Below, piece by piece: positions 55,463 through 62,779 of a stretch of DNA of 64,000 nucleotides. The stretch covers positions 1-64,000 of the forward strand of contig UBZP01000009.1 in assembly GCA_900469965.1 (NCBI GenBank), written 5' to 3'. A program made the translations under genes and the position numbers. How positions within the stretch are numbered: the stretch's first letter is position 1; each line of letters starts with the position of its first letter. Under the pieces are notes generated by a model, which saw nothing but the letters and a program-made list of their open reading frames with translations, ran no database searches and was not told where the DNA came from. The DNA is from Hyphomicrobiales bacterium. Its GTDB lineage: Bacteria > Pseudomonadota > Alphaproteobacteria > Rhizobiales > Rhizobiaceae.

Positions 55463-55553
55463 TTGCGCACCTGCAATCCTGACTGCCGTAAGAACCTACA
55501 GTCGGGATTGCCGATTTTCGCGCCCAGGACTAGCCTTTGATTTTTAAAAGAAA

Positions 55554-55629
55554 TGGTGGGCCCGGAGGGACTCGAACCCCCAACCAAGCGGTTATGAGCC
55601 GCCGGCTCTAACCATTGAGCTACAGGCCC
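55554..55629 (-). tRNA. tRNA-Ile2 (anticodon CAU, lysidine-modified)
   Basis: 76 nt with encoded CCA. Acceptor GGGCCTG/CGGGCCC, D-stem GCTC/GAGC, anticodon stem GGCGG/CCGCT with loop CTCATAA, T-stem GGGGG/CCCTC with TTCGAGT loop. The anticodon CAT could be Met. The anticodon arm GGCGGCTCATAACCGCTTGGT closely follows E. coli tRNA-Ile2 (ileX), so it is called Ile2 whose C34 becomes lysidine and reads AUA. Confidence 0.9.
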
Positions 55630-55756
55630 CGCCGCGAAGGCGGCTCGGGGTCAATGGTGGCCCCGGGGTGTTTCGTCTAGACGAAATCTTCGCTGCCCAC
55701 AAGCGCCGCCGCAATGCGTACACAATCGCACTGGATGAAGCGTGCGAGGACAACCA

Positions 55757-56518
55757 ATGGGAGACCCCCTCATGCTTCGAACAGGATTTTCGCGCGCGCT
55801 GGGCGGCGCGGCGTTGGCAGTGGCGCTCACGGCGGCAGCGGCCGCGCCGGCGCTGGCGCAGGAGACGCGGCCGCGCGAGCCGGTGATCATCGTGACCGGC
55901 GAAGGCCGCTCGGACGTAGCCCCCGACATGGCGATCGTCGATCTCGGCGTCGTCAAGGATGGCAAGACCGCCCGCGAGGCGCTGGACGCCAACAACGCGG
56001 CGATGGCGGCGGTGATGAAGGCGCTGAAGGAGGCCGGCATCGCCGAGCGCGACCTGCAGACCTCCGGCTTCGTCATCAGCCCGCAGTACCAGTACCCGCA
56101 GGGCGACGGCAGCGAGAACAAGCCGCCCGTCCTCGTCGGCTTCCAGGTCTCCAACATGCTGTCGGTGCGCATCCGCGACCTCGCCCGGCTCGGCGCCATC
56201 CTCGACCAGACCGTGACGCTCGGCGCCAACCAGAGCGGCGGCATCCGCTTCACCAACGACAAGCCGGAAGCCGCCATCAGCGAGGCGCGCAAGAAGGCGG
56301 TCGAAGACGGCATCGCCCGGGCGCGCGAACTGACCGCTGCCGCCGGCATCGAGCTCGGCAAGGTGCTGGAGATCTCCGAGACCTCCTACCGTCCGCAGCC
56401 CGTGCCGATGATGCGCGCGGCGATGGCCAAGGACTTCGCCGCCGAGGCCGTGCCGGTCGCAGCCGGCGAGACCAGCTATTCCGTCACCGTCACCATGACC
56501 TTCGAACTGAAGAACTGA
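55757..56518 (+). CDS. SIMPL (DUF541) domain periplasmic protein
   Basis: 253 residues. ATG 55757 has GAGGA at 6-nt spacing; ATG 55772 (GGGAGA site) would give a tidier signal peptide and is equally possible. Signal peptide ends PALAQ-E. The SIMPL domain is clear: VIIVTGEGRSDVAPDMAIVDLGVVKDGKTAREALDANNAAM-type start, DLQTSGFVISPQYQYPQ, an IRDLARLGAILDQTV helix, EARKKAVEDGIARARELTAAAGIELGKVL, and a final beta strand YSVTVTMTFELKN. The function of such oligomer-forming envelope proteins is poorly known (oxidative-stress or lipid-linked roles are reported). A degenerate copy of its 3' end lies 250 bp downstream. Confidence 0.9.
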   Translation: MGDPLMLRTGFSRALGGAALAVALTAAAAAPALAQETRPREPVIIVTGEGRSDVAPDMAIVDLGVVKDGKTAREALDANNAAMAAVMKALKEAGIAERDLQTSGFVISPQYQYPQGDGSENKPPVLVGFQVSNMLSVRIRDLARLGAILDQTVTLGANQSGGIRFTNDKPEAAISEARKKAVEDGIARARELTAAAGIELGKVLEISETSYRPQPVPMMRAAMAKDFAAEAVPVAAGETSYSVTVTMTFELKN

Positions 56519-56530
56519 CCTTGCGCCACC

Positions 56531-56557
56531 CGGGCGTCCGTCACCAACGGGCGCCCG
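56531..56557 (+). terminator. Hairpin after the SIMPL gene
   Basis: CGGGCGTCCGT/ACGGGCGCCCG with loop CACCA (11 bp, one G-U pair), 13 nt past the stop codon, followed by TGTTG. Confidence 0.55.
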
Positions 56558-56654
56558 TGTTGCCTCCCGCGCTCAGTGGAACAGGCGGACCCGCCGGGAC
56601 GGCATCGATGACGGAAGGGCCGGACACCGCGGGCCCCCTCTGACGCATGCAGGC

Positions 56655-56816
56655 GATGCGACGGCCCGGCGACGGCCAGGAACTTCGCCACTGGGGCCGT
56701 GCCGGTCGCGGACGACGCAGATGACCGTGCCGTAGCCCTCACCGGGACCATCGCCATGACAGTCGCCATGGCCTCGGCCGAAATTTCGTCCTGACAATTT
56801 CACCCTGGGAACTGAC
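56655..56816 (+). pseudogene. Degenerate duplicate of the 3' end of the SIMPL gene
   Basis: 56669-56709 matches 56420-56460 of the SIMPL gene without gaps at 35 of 41 positions, and the block later ends in GGGAACTGACC as the gene ends in AAGAACTGACC. The frame is broken, so it is a remnant of a tandem duplication. The rest of the 531-bp gap (56519-57049) holds two terminators and nothing else that I can support. Confidence 0.6.
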
Positions 56817-56946
56817 CGCACGCCGCCGCGTCCATCCGGCCGGGCCGGGGTCACATCGCGACGGTGACCGGGCGCATCTTCCGGCAGGACCCCGGCAGAG
56901 GGAAAAGCGCCCGGGCGGCCGGCCACACCCCTTCCCCGCAAACACG

Positions 56947-56975
56947 AAAAGGGCGGCGCCGGATCGCACCGCCCT
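56947..56975 (-). terminator. Terminator of the 57436-57050 gene
   Basis: On the minus strand AGGGCGG...CCGCCCT forms a stem around GATCC, followed by TTTTCG. It lies 75 nt past the stop of the small secreted-protein gene. Confidence 0.6.
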
Positions 56976-57049
56976 CCCTGCTTCCTGTGGGCAAGGAGAT
57001 GGCCTCCTTGCGCGTGACCGGCTGTGACGCCGCTCCCGCCCGTTCCTCT

Positions 57050-57436
57050 TCAGCGCCAGAGCGTCGGGCAGCGGGCGACGTTGGCGAAGGCGACCTGGGT
57101 GTAGCGATGGTGGCGCCAGCCCTCGACGACGACGCGGCGATGGTTGACGGCGGCGATGCGGGCGCCGCGCAGGCCGTGGCTGCGGGCCTTGTCGACGGCG
57201 ATCCACGGCGCGCAGCGGCCGCGGCGGTCGTCCCAGCGGTCATGGTGGCCGTGGCGCTCCGGGCGGTGGCCGTAGTAGCCGTCGCGGTAGCCCACCGTCT
57301 CGATGCGGATGTCGAGCCCGCCCGCCGAGGCGGCCGGGGCGGCGGCGGACAGGCCGGCGATCGCGATGGCGACGACGGCCAGCGCCTTGCCAAGGAAGGT
57401 CTTGCCACGAAGGAATTGTGCAGAAAGGTTCGACAT
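57050..57436 (-). CDS. Small secreted His/Arg-rich protein of unknown function
   Basis: 128 residues, ATG 57436 after GGAGCG. Signal peptide about 1-38 (FLGKALAVVAIAIAGLSAAAPAASA). The mature part is short and basic: GYRDGYYGHRPERHGHHDRWDD, CAPWIAVDKARSHGLRGARI, RRVVVEGWRHHRYTQVAFANV. Two Cys (RRGRCAPW and VARCPTLW) may form a disulfide. This type of small exported protein with a KAxxxGxRxAxI core is common in Hyphomicrobiales but not characterised. Direct CTGAACG repeats upstream may control it. Confidence 0.8.
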   Translation of the reverse strand: MSNLSAQFLRGKTFLGKALAVVAIAIAGLSAAAPAASAGGLDIRIETVGYRDGYYGHRPERHGHHDRWDDRRGRCAPWIAVDKARSHGLRGARIAAVNHRRVVVEGWRHHRYTQVAFANVARCPTLWR

Positions 57437-57798
57437 CGGTTGCGCTCCATCGATTGCGCCGTCGAGTGCAGCAGGGCATCGTCCGTCGCGGGTTTCAATG
57501 AAGCCATCCTATCCATGCGGGGCTGAACGACAGCGGAACCGCGCGTTCAGCCATCGTTCAGCCGAAAAGAGACGTCCGGGAAATGCGGCCGGCGGCGATG
57601 CGATTCCCACCTGGCGGGCTTCCGACTGCGCCTCTATCCCTCTGTCGCAAAAGCCTGCATCGAGCACCGCCGCCGGTCCCCGCGCAACCCTGCGCGGCGC
57701 ACCTCCATCGACGCGCAGCCAGACCGCGCGCCGCACACACCTCGACCCGCATGCCCGCCTGCGCAGGCGCCTCCATCTGCCGGAGTGCGGTGGGCACA
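57437..57798. other. Intergenic region with CTGAACG repeats
   Basis: 362 bp. Left part is the control region of the small secreted-protein gene. Right part, after the stop of the NTF2-like gene (57799), contains a CGCCTGCGCAGGCG palindrome near 57764. No gene is supported. Confidence 0.4.
57523..57561 (-). promoter_or_regulatory. CTGAACG direct and inverted repeats
   Basis: On the minus strand CTGAACG occurs at 57561-57555 and 57550-57544, an 11-bp period (one helical turn) as in sites of OmpR/PhoB-type response regulators. An inverted copy lies at 57523-57529. They are 108 nt and more upstream of ATG 57436. Confidence 0.4.
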
Positions 57799-58155
57799 CT
57801 AGGCGCCGGCGTCGGAAAAGAACGACAGGCGAGAGATCCTGCCGCCGTCGATTTCGATGAGCAGCACCTTTTCGACCGAGGTGGCCCGTGCCGAAGCGTC
57901 CCGCCCGCGCGCCGTAACACGGATCGCGACCGGCGATCCCCCGGTCGCCTGCATGACGACGGCATCGCCGAAGCTCTCATCGCCTGCGGCGAAATGGCGG
58001 GCGAGCCGCTCGCGCAGCGCCTCCCGGCCCTGGTCGCTGCCCGCGCCGATCCCGGAGAGGGCGACGTCCTCGTCGCAGAGGGCGGCGATCGCCGCATAGT
58101 CGCGCGCGTTCAGCGCCGCGACGAGATCGCCCGCGATGGTTGCTGCATCCGGCAT
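57799..58155 (-). CDS. SnoaL/NTF2-like family protein
   Basis: 118 residues, ATG 58155 with a strong GGAGGAAC site. NTF2 fold pattern: N-terminal helices (TIAGDLVAALNARDYAAIAALCDEDV), GSDQGREALRERLARHFAAGD and final strands (VEKVLLIEIDGGRISRLSFFSD). Proteins of this size serve as small isomerases, hydrolases or ligand binders; no catalytic residue set is recognisable. It stands 75 nt downstream of the YjbQ gene on the same strand, possibly co-transcribed. Confidence 0.85.
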   Translation of the reverse strand: MPDAATIAGDLVAALNARDYAAIAALCDEDVALSGIGAGSDQGREALRERLARHFAAGDESFGDAVVMQATGGSPVAIRVTARGRDASARATSVEKVLLIEIDGGRISRLSFFSDAGA

Positions 58156-58230
58156 GGCACCGTTCCTCCGTTGTCTCTTCTCCTGCCGGCTGCAATGCGC
58201 AGGCGGGCCCCGGTGTTCCGCAACGCGCTG

Positions 58231-58653
58231 TCACGGCCCCAGATGCAGGACGATCTCGCGCTCGTGCGGGCGGTCGCGGTGCTCGAAGAGATAGAGCCCC
58301 TGCCAGGTGCCGAGCGCCAGCCTGCCGCCCGTCACCGGTATGCCGATCGAGACCTGGTTGAGCGCCGCCTTGATATGCGCCGGCATGTCGTCCGGCCCCT
58401 CCATCGTGTGGACGATCCAGCGCATGGACGGGTCGTCGGACGGCGGCACCAGCCGGCGGAAGAAGGCGTCGAGGTCCTGCCGCACGTCGGGATCGGCATT
58501 CTCCTGGATGAGGATCGAGCAGGAGGTATGACGGACGAACACCGTCAGAAGCCCCTCGTCGATGCGGCTTTCGCGCACGAAGGCCGCCGCCTGCGTCGTG
58601 AACTCGTAGAGCCCCTGGCCCCGGGTCCTAAGGGTAATTTTCGTCTGTGACAC
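58231..58653 (-). CDS. yjbQ: YjbQ family protein (secondary thiamine-phosphate synthase family)
   Basis: 140 residues from a GTG start at 58653 with GGGAGACAGG upstream. UPF0047/YjbQ signatures: GLYEFTTQAAAFV, VRHTSCSILIQENADPDV, WIVHTMEGPDDMPAHIKAALNQVSIGIPV, and LGTWQGLYLFEHRDRPHER. The conserved His/Glu/Asp residues (HTS, HTxEGPDDMPAH, EHR) form the putative metal site. Some members complement thiE mutants weakly; the physiological role is unsettled. Confidence 0.93.
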   Translation of the reverse strand: MSQTKITLRTRGQGLYEFTTQAAAFVRESRIDEGLLTVFVRHTSCSILIQENADPDVRQDLDAFFRRLVPPSDDPSMRWIVHTMEGPDDMPAHIKAALNQVSIGIPVTGGRLALGTWQGLYLFEHRDRPHEREIVLHLGP

Positions 58654-58731
58654 CCTGTCTCCCTGCTTTCATCACATCACGCATCCACCACCCGCCCGGG
58701 CTTGCGTGGACGCCGGGCGGACGGGCGGCGC

Positions 58732-59085
58732 TCACAGCTTCAGGAAGCTCTGGAAGCCGCCGTAGATCATGCGCTTGCCGTCGAATATGTCCTGCCATTG
58801 CTCGTCGGCCAGCCGCGGATCGTCCATCACCTTGGCGACGACGGCGTCGCGCGTCTCGCGGCTGTCATAGGTCACCCACGAGAAGATCACCACCTCGTCG
58901 TCCTTGGCATGGACGGCCCGCGGAAAGGACGTGAACTTGCCGTAGGGCACGTCGTCGCCGACGCACTCGACATAGGAGAGTGCGCCATGCTCCATCCAGA
59001 TCGGCCCGGCGATGCCGGCCAGCGTCTTGTAGTCATCCAGCTTCTGTTTCGGAACCGCAATCACGAATCCATCGACATAGGGCAT
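58732..59085 (-). CDS. DUF1428 family protein
   Basis: 117 residues, ATG 59085 set by an AGGAGGT site at 5-nt spacing. Begins PYVDGFVIAVPKQKLDDYK, contains DVPYGKFTSFPRAVHAKDDEVVIFSWVTYDSRETRDAV and ends GKRMIYGGFQSFLKL, the standard DUF1428 pattern (ferredoxin-like dimeric a/b barrel related to antibiotic-biosynthesis monooxygenases). Function is unknown. Single gene, upstream of yjbQ on the same strand. Confidence 0.92.
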   Translation of the reverse strand: MPYVDGFVIAVPKQKLDDYKTLAGIAGPIWMEHGALSYVECVGDDVPYGKFTSFPRAVHAKDDEVVIFSWVTYDSRETRDAVVAKVMDDPRLADEQWQDIFDGKRMIYGGFQSFLKL

Positions 59086-59336
59086 TGATACCTCCTCTGC
59101 GGGCGGCGCATCCGCGCCGCCGTCCGCCGCGTCGCGCGCGGCCTGCACAGGACGAAAAAGCCGGCCGGCTTCCGACATCCGCCCCGTGCCGGGACGGCAC
59201 GGATGGCAACGGAGGCCTCGCCTGGACCGGTCTCGGCCGGTCGGGCTCGTCCTGCGGATGGAGCAGGATACGCCCGCCCCGACCACCGGACAACTGCGAC
59301 CCTACCACCATTGCCGGAGAGACAATTAGCCATCTC

Positions 59337-59345
59337 TGATATAAT
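59337..59345 (+). promoter_or_regulatory. Extended -10 promoter element of the FecR-domain gene
   Basis: TGATATAAT combines the TG extension with a perfect TATAAT box (59340-59345), which predicts a start near 59352 and a leader of about 36 nt. No good -35 is present at 17-nt spacing, consistent with an extended -10 promoter. The rest of the 302-bp gap (59086-59387) shows nothing else. Confidence 0.5.
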
Positions 59346-59387
59346 CTCTGCCGCGCTCGGTCGGTCTGGAAGCACCGGGAGGGGCGG

Positions 59388-60434
59388 ATGTATGAGTTGC
59401 AGCGCCTTGCGATCGCCCTCGCCAGTTCGGCGATGCTTTGGTGCGCGCCCATGGCGTCCGCCGCCGAGGTCATCGGCCAGGCAGCCCACATCCGCACCAG
59501 CGTCACCGGCGACGGCCGGGAGATGGCGACGCGCGATCCCGTCCACCGCGACGAGCGCATCCGCACCTCCCGCTCCGGCCTGGGCCAGTTCGTCTTTCGC
59601 GACGGCACCAAGCTCGCGGTCGGCTGGGGCTCCTCCATCGTCATCGACCGTTTCGTGTTCGATGACAGCAACTCGCTGAAGAAGCTGACGCTGAACACCG
59701 CCAGGGGCACGTTCCGCTGGGTCAGCGGCCGCTCGAAGAGCACCGCCTACGAGATCGTCACACCGGCCGGCACGATCGGCGTGCGCGGCACCGCCTTCGA
59801 TTTCTACGTCGGCCCCGACGGCACCACGGCGATGGTGCTCCTGAACGGCGCCGCCTCCTTCTGCGGCCGCGGCGGATGCCGGGAGCTGGCGCGACGCTGC
59901 GATTGCGTGATCGCCACCCCGAATGGCGGCATGACGAACGTGCAGCGGGTCAACCGCAACATATTGCGCCAGGTCGGCAATGCCAGGGCCCTGCCCTTCC
60001 TGTCCGGCGATCAGCAACTGGCCGGCGCCTTCCAGAGCGGCGCCTGCAGGCTGGAGGCGGCGTTGCAACCCAGGCAGGAGCGGCTCGAGCCACGACAGCG
60101 TCGACCCGAGCCGGCGCCGCCGCCCGAAAAACGCAGGAAGGTGGAGAGGCCGAGCTGGGATCGGCCGGACCGCGAAAAGCCCGGCCGCGACAAGCCCGAT
60201 TTCGACACGCCCGGCCGCAAAAAGCCGGATCGCGACAGGCCGGGCTTCGACCGGCCGGACCGCAACGGCCCTGACGTGGGCGGACCGGACGGGGGCAGGC
60301 CGACCCGCGAGCCATCCGATCACGAGCAGCCCGGACGCGACAGGCCGAGCCGCGACAGACCGGATCGCGAAGGCGGCGGCCCGGACACGCCCGGCGGAGA
60401 CGGCCCCGGCCGCGACCGGCCCGACTTCGACTGA
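59388..60434 (+). CDS. FecR-domain periplasmic protein with charged proline-rich tail
   Basis: 348 residues, ATG 59388 with GGGAGGGG. Signal peptide 1-25 (ending MASAAE). A FecR domain covers about 27-165: DPVHRDERIRTSRSGLGQFVFRDGTKLAVG, KLTLNTARGTFRWVSG, IVTPAGTIGVRGTAFDFYV. A Cys-rich patch (SFCGRGGC, RRCDC) follows. Residues 225-348 are low-complexity repeats of the type DRPDR/PGRDKPDFD, rich in Asp, Arg, Pro. Standalone periplasmic FecR proteins without an anti-sigma helix are common in Hyphomicrobiales; role unclear, possibly surface or sensory. The tail is likely disordered. Confidence 0.88.
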   Translation: MYELQRLAIALASSAMLWCAPMASAAEVIGQAAHIRTSVTGDGREMATRDPVHRDERIRTSRSGLGQFVFRDGTKLAVGWGSSIVIDRFVFDDSNSLKKLTLNTARGTFRWVSGRSKSTAYEIVTPAGTIGVRGTAFDFYVGPDGTTAMVLLNGAASFCGRGGCRELARRCDCVIATPNGGMTNVQRVNRNILRQVGNARALPFLSGDQQLAGAFQSGACRLEAALQPRQERLEPRQRRPEPAPPPEKRRKVERPSWDRPDREKPGRDKPDFDTPGRKKPDRDRPGFDRPDRNGPDVGGPDGGRPTREPSDHEQPGRDRPSRDRPDREGGGPDTPGGDGPGRDRPDFD

Positions 60435-60460
60435 GCGCGTCGCCCGCTCAGGGCTCGCCT

Positions 60461-61348
60461 TCAGGCGACCGCCCAGCGTCTCAGGGCCTCGGCGTCCCTT
60501 GCCGGCGGCCGGCCGAACATCCGGCCATACTCCCGCGTGAACTGCGAGACGCTCTCGTATCCGACGGCAAAGGCGGCGCTGCTGGCCGATGCGCCTTCCG
60601 ACTGCATCAGCCGGCGCGCCTCGATGAGACGCAACTGCTTCTGGAACTGCAACGGCGACAACGAGGTGACCGTGCGGAAATGGCTGTAGAACGACGACGG
60701 GCTCATTCCCGCCACGGCGGCCAGGGCCTCGACGCGCAAGGGGCGGGCAAACTGCTCCCGCAGCACCGCCACGGCGCGGGCGACGCGCTGGGCGTGCCCC
60801 TCCGGCCAACCGAAGCGGCGAATGGCCGCCCCGTGCCGTCCGAGCAGCAGCCAGTAGTGCAGCTCGCGCACGCGCTGGGCGTGCAGCACCGGCACGGATT
60901 CCGGACGATCGAGCAAGCGCATCAGCCGCAGCGCCGCCTCCGTCACCTCGGCATCGGTCGGCTCGAAGCGGACGGCCACGCCCGCGCCGGCCGGCCCATT
61001 GCCCATCTCCACGGCCAGTTCCGTGATGATCGCCGGGTCGAGGTCGAGCACGAGCGACAGGTAGGGCCGCTCGACGCTGGCCTGCGTGATCTGGCTCACG
61101 GTCGGCACGTCCGCGGTGATCAGCAGCGAATCCCCCGCGCCGAACGAGAACATCTCGGCCCCCATCGCGACCTGCTTGGTGCCCTGCAACACGAGGCAGA
61201 CGAGCGGCCTGGAGATCGCATGGACCAGTTCGCTGGGGGCGGTCGAGCGGATGGTCGTCAGGCCGGGAACCGGCGTCTGCGCGAGGCCGGTTGGGTCGGC
61301 ATGCGTTTCCACGTAGCGGCGGACGACATCGAGCAGCGTATCGGTCAT
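60461..61348 (-). CDS. AraC family transcriptional regulator (AraC_N type)
   Basis: 295 residues. N-terminal cupin-like sensing domain of the AraC_N group (VHAISRPLVCLVLQGTKQV; FGAGDSLLITADVPTVSQI) and a C-terminal double helix-turn-helix (about 190-290: RPLRVEALAAVAGMSPSSFYSHFRTVTSLSPLQFQKQLRL and VGYESVSQFTREYGRMFG). Divergent from the SDR oxidoreductase gene at 61666, which it probably controls; YqhC-like regulators of this group respond to aldehydes and activate adjacent reductases. The start lies 11 bp from the end of a palindromic element. Confidence 0.9.
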   Translation of the reverse strand: MTDTLLDVVRRYVETHADPTGLAQTPVPGLTTIRSTAPSELVHAISRPLVCLVLQGTKQVAMGAEMFSFGAGDSLLITADVPTVSQITQASVERPYLSLVLDLDPAIITELAVEMGNGPAGAGVAVRFEPTDAEVTEAALRLMRLLDRPESVPVLHAQRVRELHYWLLLGRHGAAIRRFGWPEGHAQRVARAVAVLREQFARPLRVEALAAVAGMSPSSFYSHFRTVTSLSPLQFQKQLRLIEARRLMQSEGASASSAAFAVGYESVSQFTREYGRMFGRPPARDAEALRRWAVA

Positions 61349-61358
61349 GCGGCCACCC

Positions 61359-61542
61359 TAGAGCGTGCTGTTGCGATTTGGAACCATTCTGCCGGAGCAG
61401 CTTTTCGGGTTGGTTGAAGCGAACCGACTGATGTGCCGGCCGGCTTGGCCGTATGCAGTGGCTACGACGCGCGCCGGCCGGCACATCAGACGGCCCCGCT
61501 TGAACCAACAGAATTGTTTCCAAATCACAACAGCAAGCTCTA
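61359..61542. repeat. 184-bp imperfect palindromic element (MITE-like) in the AraC/SDR spacer
   Basis: Left arm 61359-61443 and right arm 61474-61542 are inverted copies around a 30-nt centre. The ends TAGAGCGTGCTGTTGCGATT and TAGAGCTTGCTGTTGTGATT differ at two positions, and the homology runs to CCGGCCGG. The left arm carries about 17 extra bases near 61391-61407. It codes for nothing. Size and terminal inverted repeats suggest a miniature transposable element or a rhizobial intergenic palindrome. It fills most of the 317-bp divergent promoter region. Confidence 0.8.
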
Positions 61543-61665
61543 GCCCATCGCCGCGGGCCGCGCATCCCCTTTTGGAGAATCAGGCAAGGAACGTCGAGGT
61601 TCCGGCACGACGCTGCCGCCCCGCGCCGGCTATGTCTTGGTCATCCGAAAACAAGGAGATCCAGC

Positions 61666-62421
61666 ATGACCAAGATCGCAATCGTCACCGGTGCCAGCCG
61701 CGGCCTCGGCCGAAACGCCGCCCTCAGCATCGCCCGCCGCGGCGGGGATGTCGTTGTCACCTACCAGAGCCGGGCCGAAGAGGCGCAGGCCGTCGTCGAC
61801 GAGATCAGGGCCATGGGCCGCAGTGCGGCGGCGCTGCAGCTCGACACCGGCGAAGTCGCAGGCTTTGCCGCCTTCGCCGGCCGCCTGCGGACCCTGCTCG
61901 GCGAGACCTGGCAGCGTGGCACCTTCGACCACCTCGTCAACAATGCCGGTCACGGGGACTACGCGCTGATCGAGCAGACGAGCGAAGCCCAGTTCGACCG
62001 GCTGGTCGACGTCCACTTCAAGGGCGTCTTCTTCCTCACCCAGGCACTGCTGCCGCTGATCGAGGACGGCGGCCGCATCGTCAACCTCTCTTCCGGCCTG
62101 ACGCGTGTCTCCGCGCCGGGATGGGGCGCCTATGCCGCCGTGAAGGGTGCGGTCGAGGTGCTGAGCGTGTACATGGCCAAGGAACTCGGCGCCCGCGGCA
62201 TCGCGGTCAACACGGTGGCTCCGGGCGCGATCGAGACCGATTTCTTCGGCGGCGCCGTCCGCGACACGCCGGAGTTCAACAAGCTGTTTGCGGACATGAC
62301 GGCGCTCGGCCGCGTCGGCCAGCCGGACGACATCGGCCCGATGATCGCTAGCCTCCTGTCCGAGGACAACCGCTGGATTAACGCCCAGCGGATCGAGGTC
62401 TCCGGCGGCCAGGGCATCTGA
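61666..62421 (+). CDS. Short-chain dehydrogenase/reductase family oxidoreductase
   Basis: 251 residues, ATG 61666 with AAGGAGATCC. Classical SDR: cofactor motif TGASRGLGRNAAL, NNAGHGDY, catalytic Ser in VNLSSGLTR and YAAVKGAVEVL (YxxxK), then APGAIETDFFGG, and a C-terminus RWINAQRIEVSGGQGI. The Arg after GAS favours NADPH. Substrate unknown. Divergent from an AraC regulator, a common arrangement for aldehyde- or ketone-responsive reductases. Confidence 0.92.
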   Translation: MTKIAIVTGASRGLGRNAALSIARRGGDVVVTYQSRAEEAQAVVDEIRAMGRSAAALQLDTGEVAGFAAFAGRLRTLLGETWQRGTFDHLVNNAGHGDYALIEQTSEAQFDRLVDVHFKGVFFLTQALLPLIEDGGRIVNLSSGLTRVSAPGWGAYAAVKGAVEVLSVYMAKELGARGIAVNTVAPGAIETDFFGGAVRDTPEFNKLFADMTALGRVGQPDDIGPMIASLLSEDNRWINAQRIEVSGGQGI

Positions 62422-62444
62422 CCGGACGGCGCACGGCAGATCGG

Positions 62445-62474
62445 AGGCGGTCGGGGTCCTGGCCCCGGCCGCCT
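62445..62474. terminator. Terminator hairpin between SDR and the small minus-strand gene
   Basis: AGGCGG-T-CGGGG pairs with CCCCG-G-CCGCCT (12 bp, one T-G) around loop TCCTGG, between convergent stops at 62421 and 62497. Confidence 0.65.
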
Positions 62475-62496
62475 TGCAGTTCCAGGCAAGCGGTCG

Positions 62497-62721
62497 TCAT
62501 TTCACCTGGGCGGCCTTGCCCTTGGCCTTGGGCGCCGGCTCGACATGCTGCAGCGCCATCTCCTGGTCACGCGCCAGCCGCAGGTCGGCGAACGCGCCTT
62601 GGATGGCGGCCAGCTCTTCCAGCGCGGCGGCATCGTTTCCGATCTGTCGAACAACGCTCCGCCGCGCTTCGACCAGCCGAAGCACCGCGGCGTCGATATC
62701 ATCTACGAATTGCGAAGCCAT
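62497..62721 (-). CDS. Small helical protein of unknown function
   Basis: 74 residues, ATG 62721 after a strong GGGAGGTG site. Predicted mainly helical: FVDDIDAAVLRLVEARRSVVRQIG and AAALEELAAIQGAFADLRLARDQEMAL, likely a helical hairpin or coiled coil, followed by a basic Lys/Pro/Ala tail (KAKGKAAQVK). No signal peptide or membrane segment. I do not recognise the family. It precedes the cyclase gene (62780) on the same strand but lies downstream of that gene's stop by 58 nt, so both may share a transcript. Confidence 0.7.
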   Translation of the reverse strand: MASQFVDDIDAAVLRLVEARRSVVRQIGNDAAALEELAAIQGAFADLRLARDQEMALQHVEPAPKAKGKAAQVK

Positions 62722-62779
62722 GAGACACCTCCCTCTATGCGTGCATCATCACACAAGGTTCGCCTGCAGGCAACAGAGG

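Noticed and set aside
57583..58650. 355-codon plus-strand frame across the NTF2-like and YjbQ genes
   Set aside because: Antisense shadow. The minus strand encodes two recognisable families with good ribosome-binding sites.
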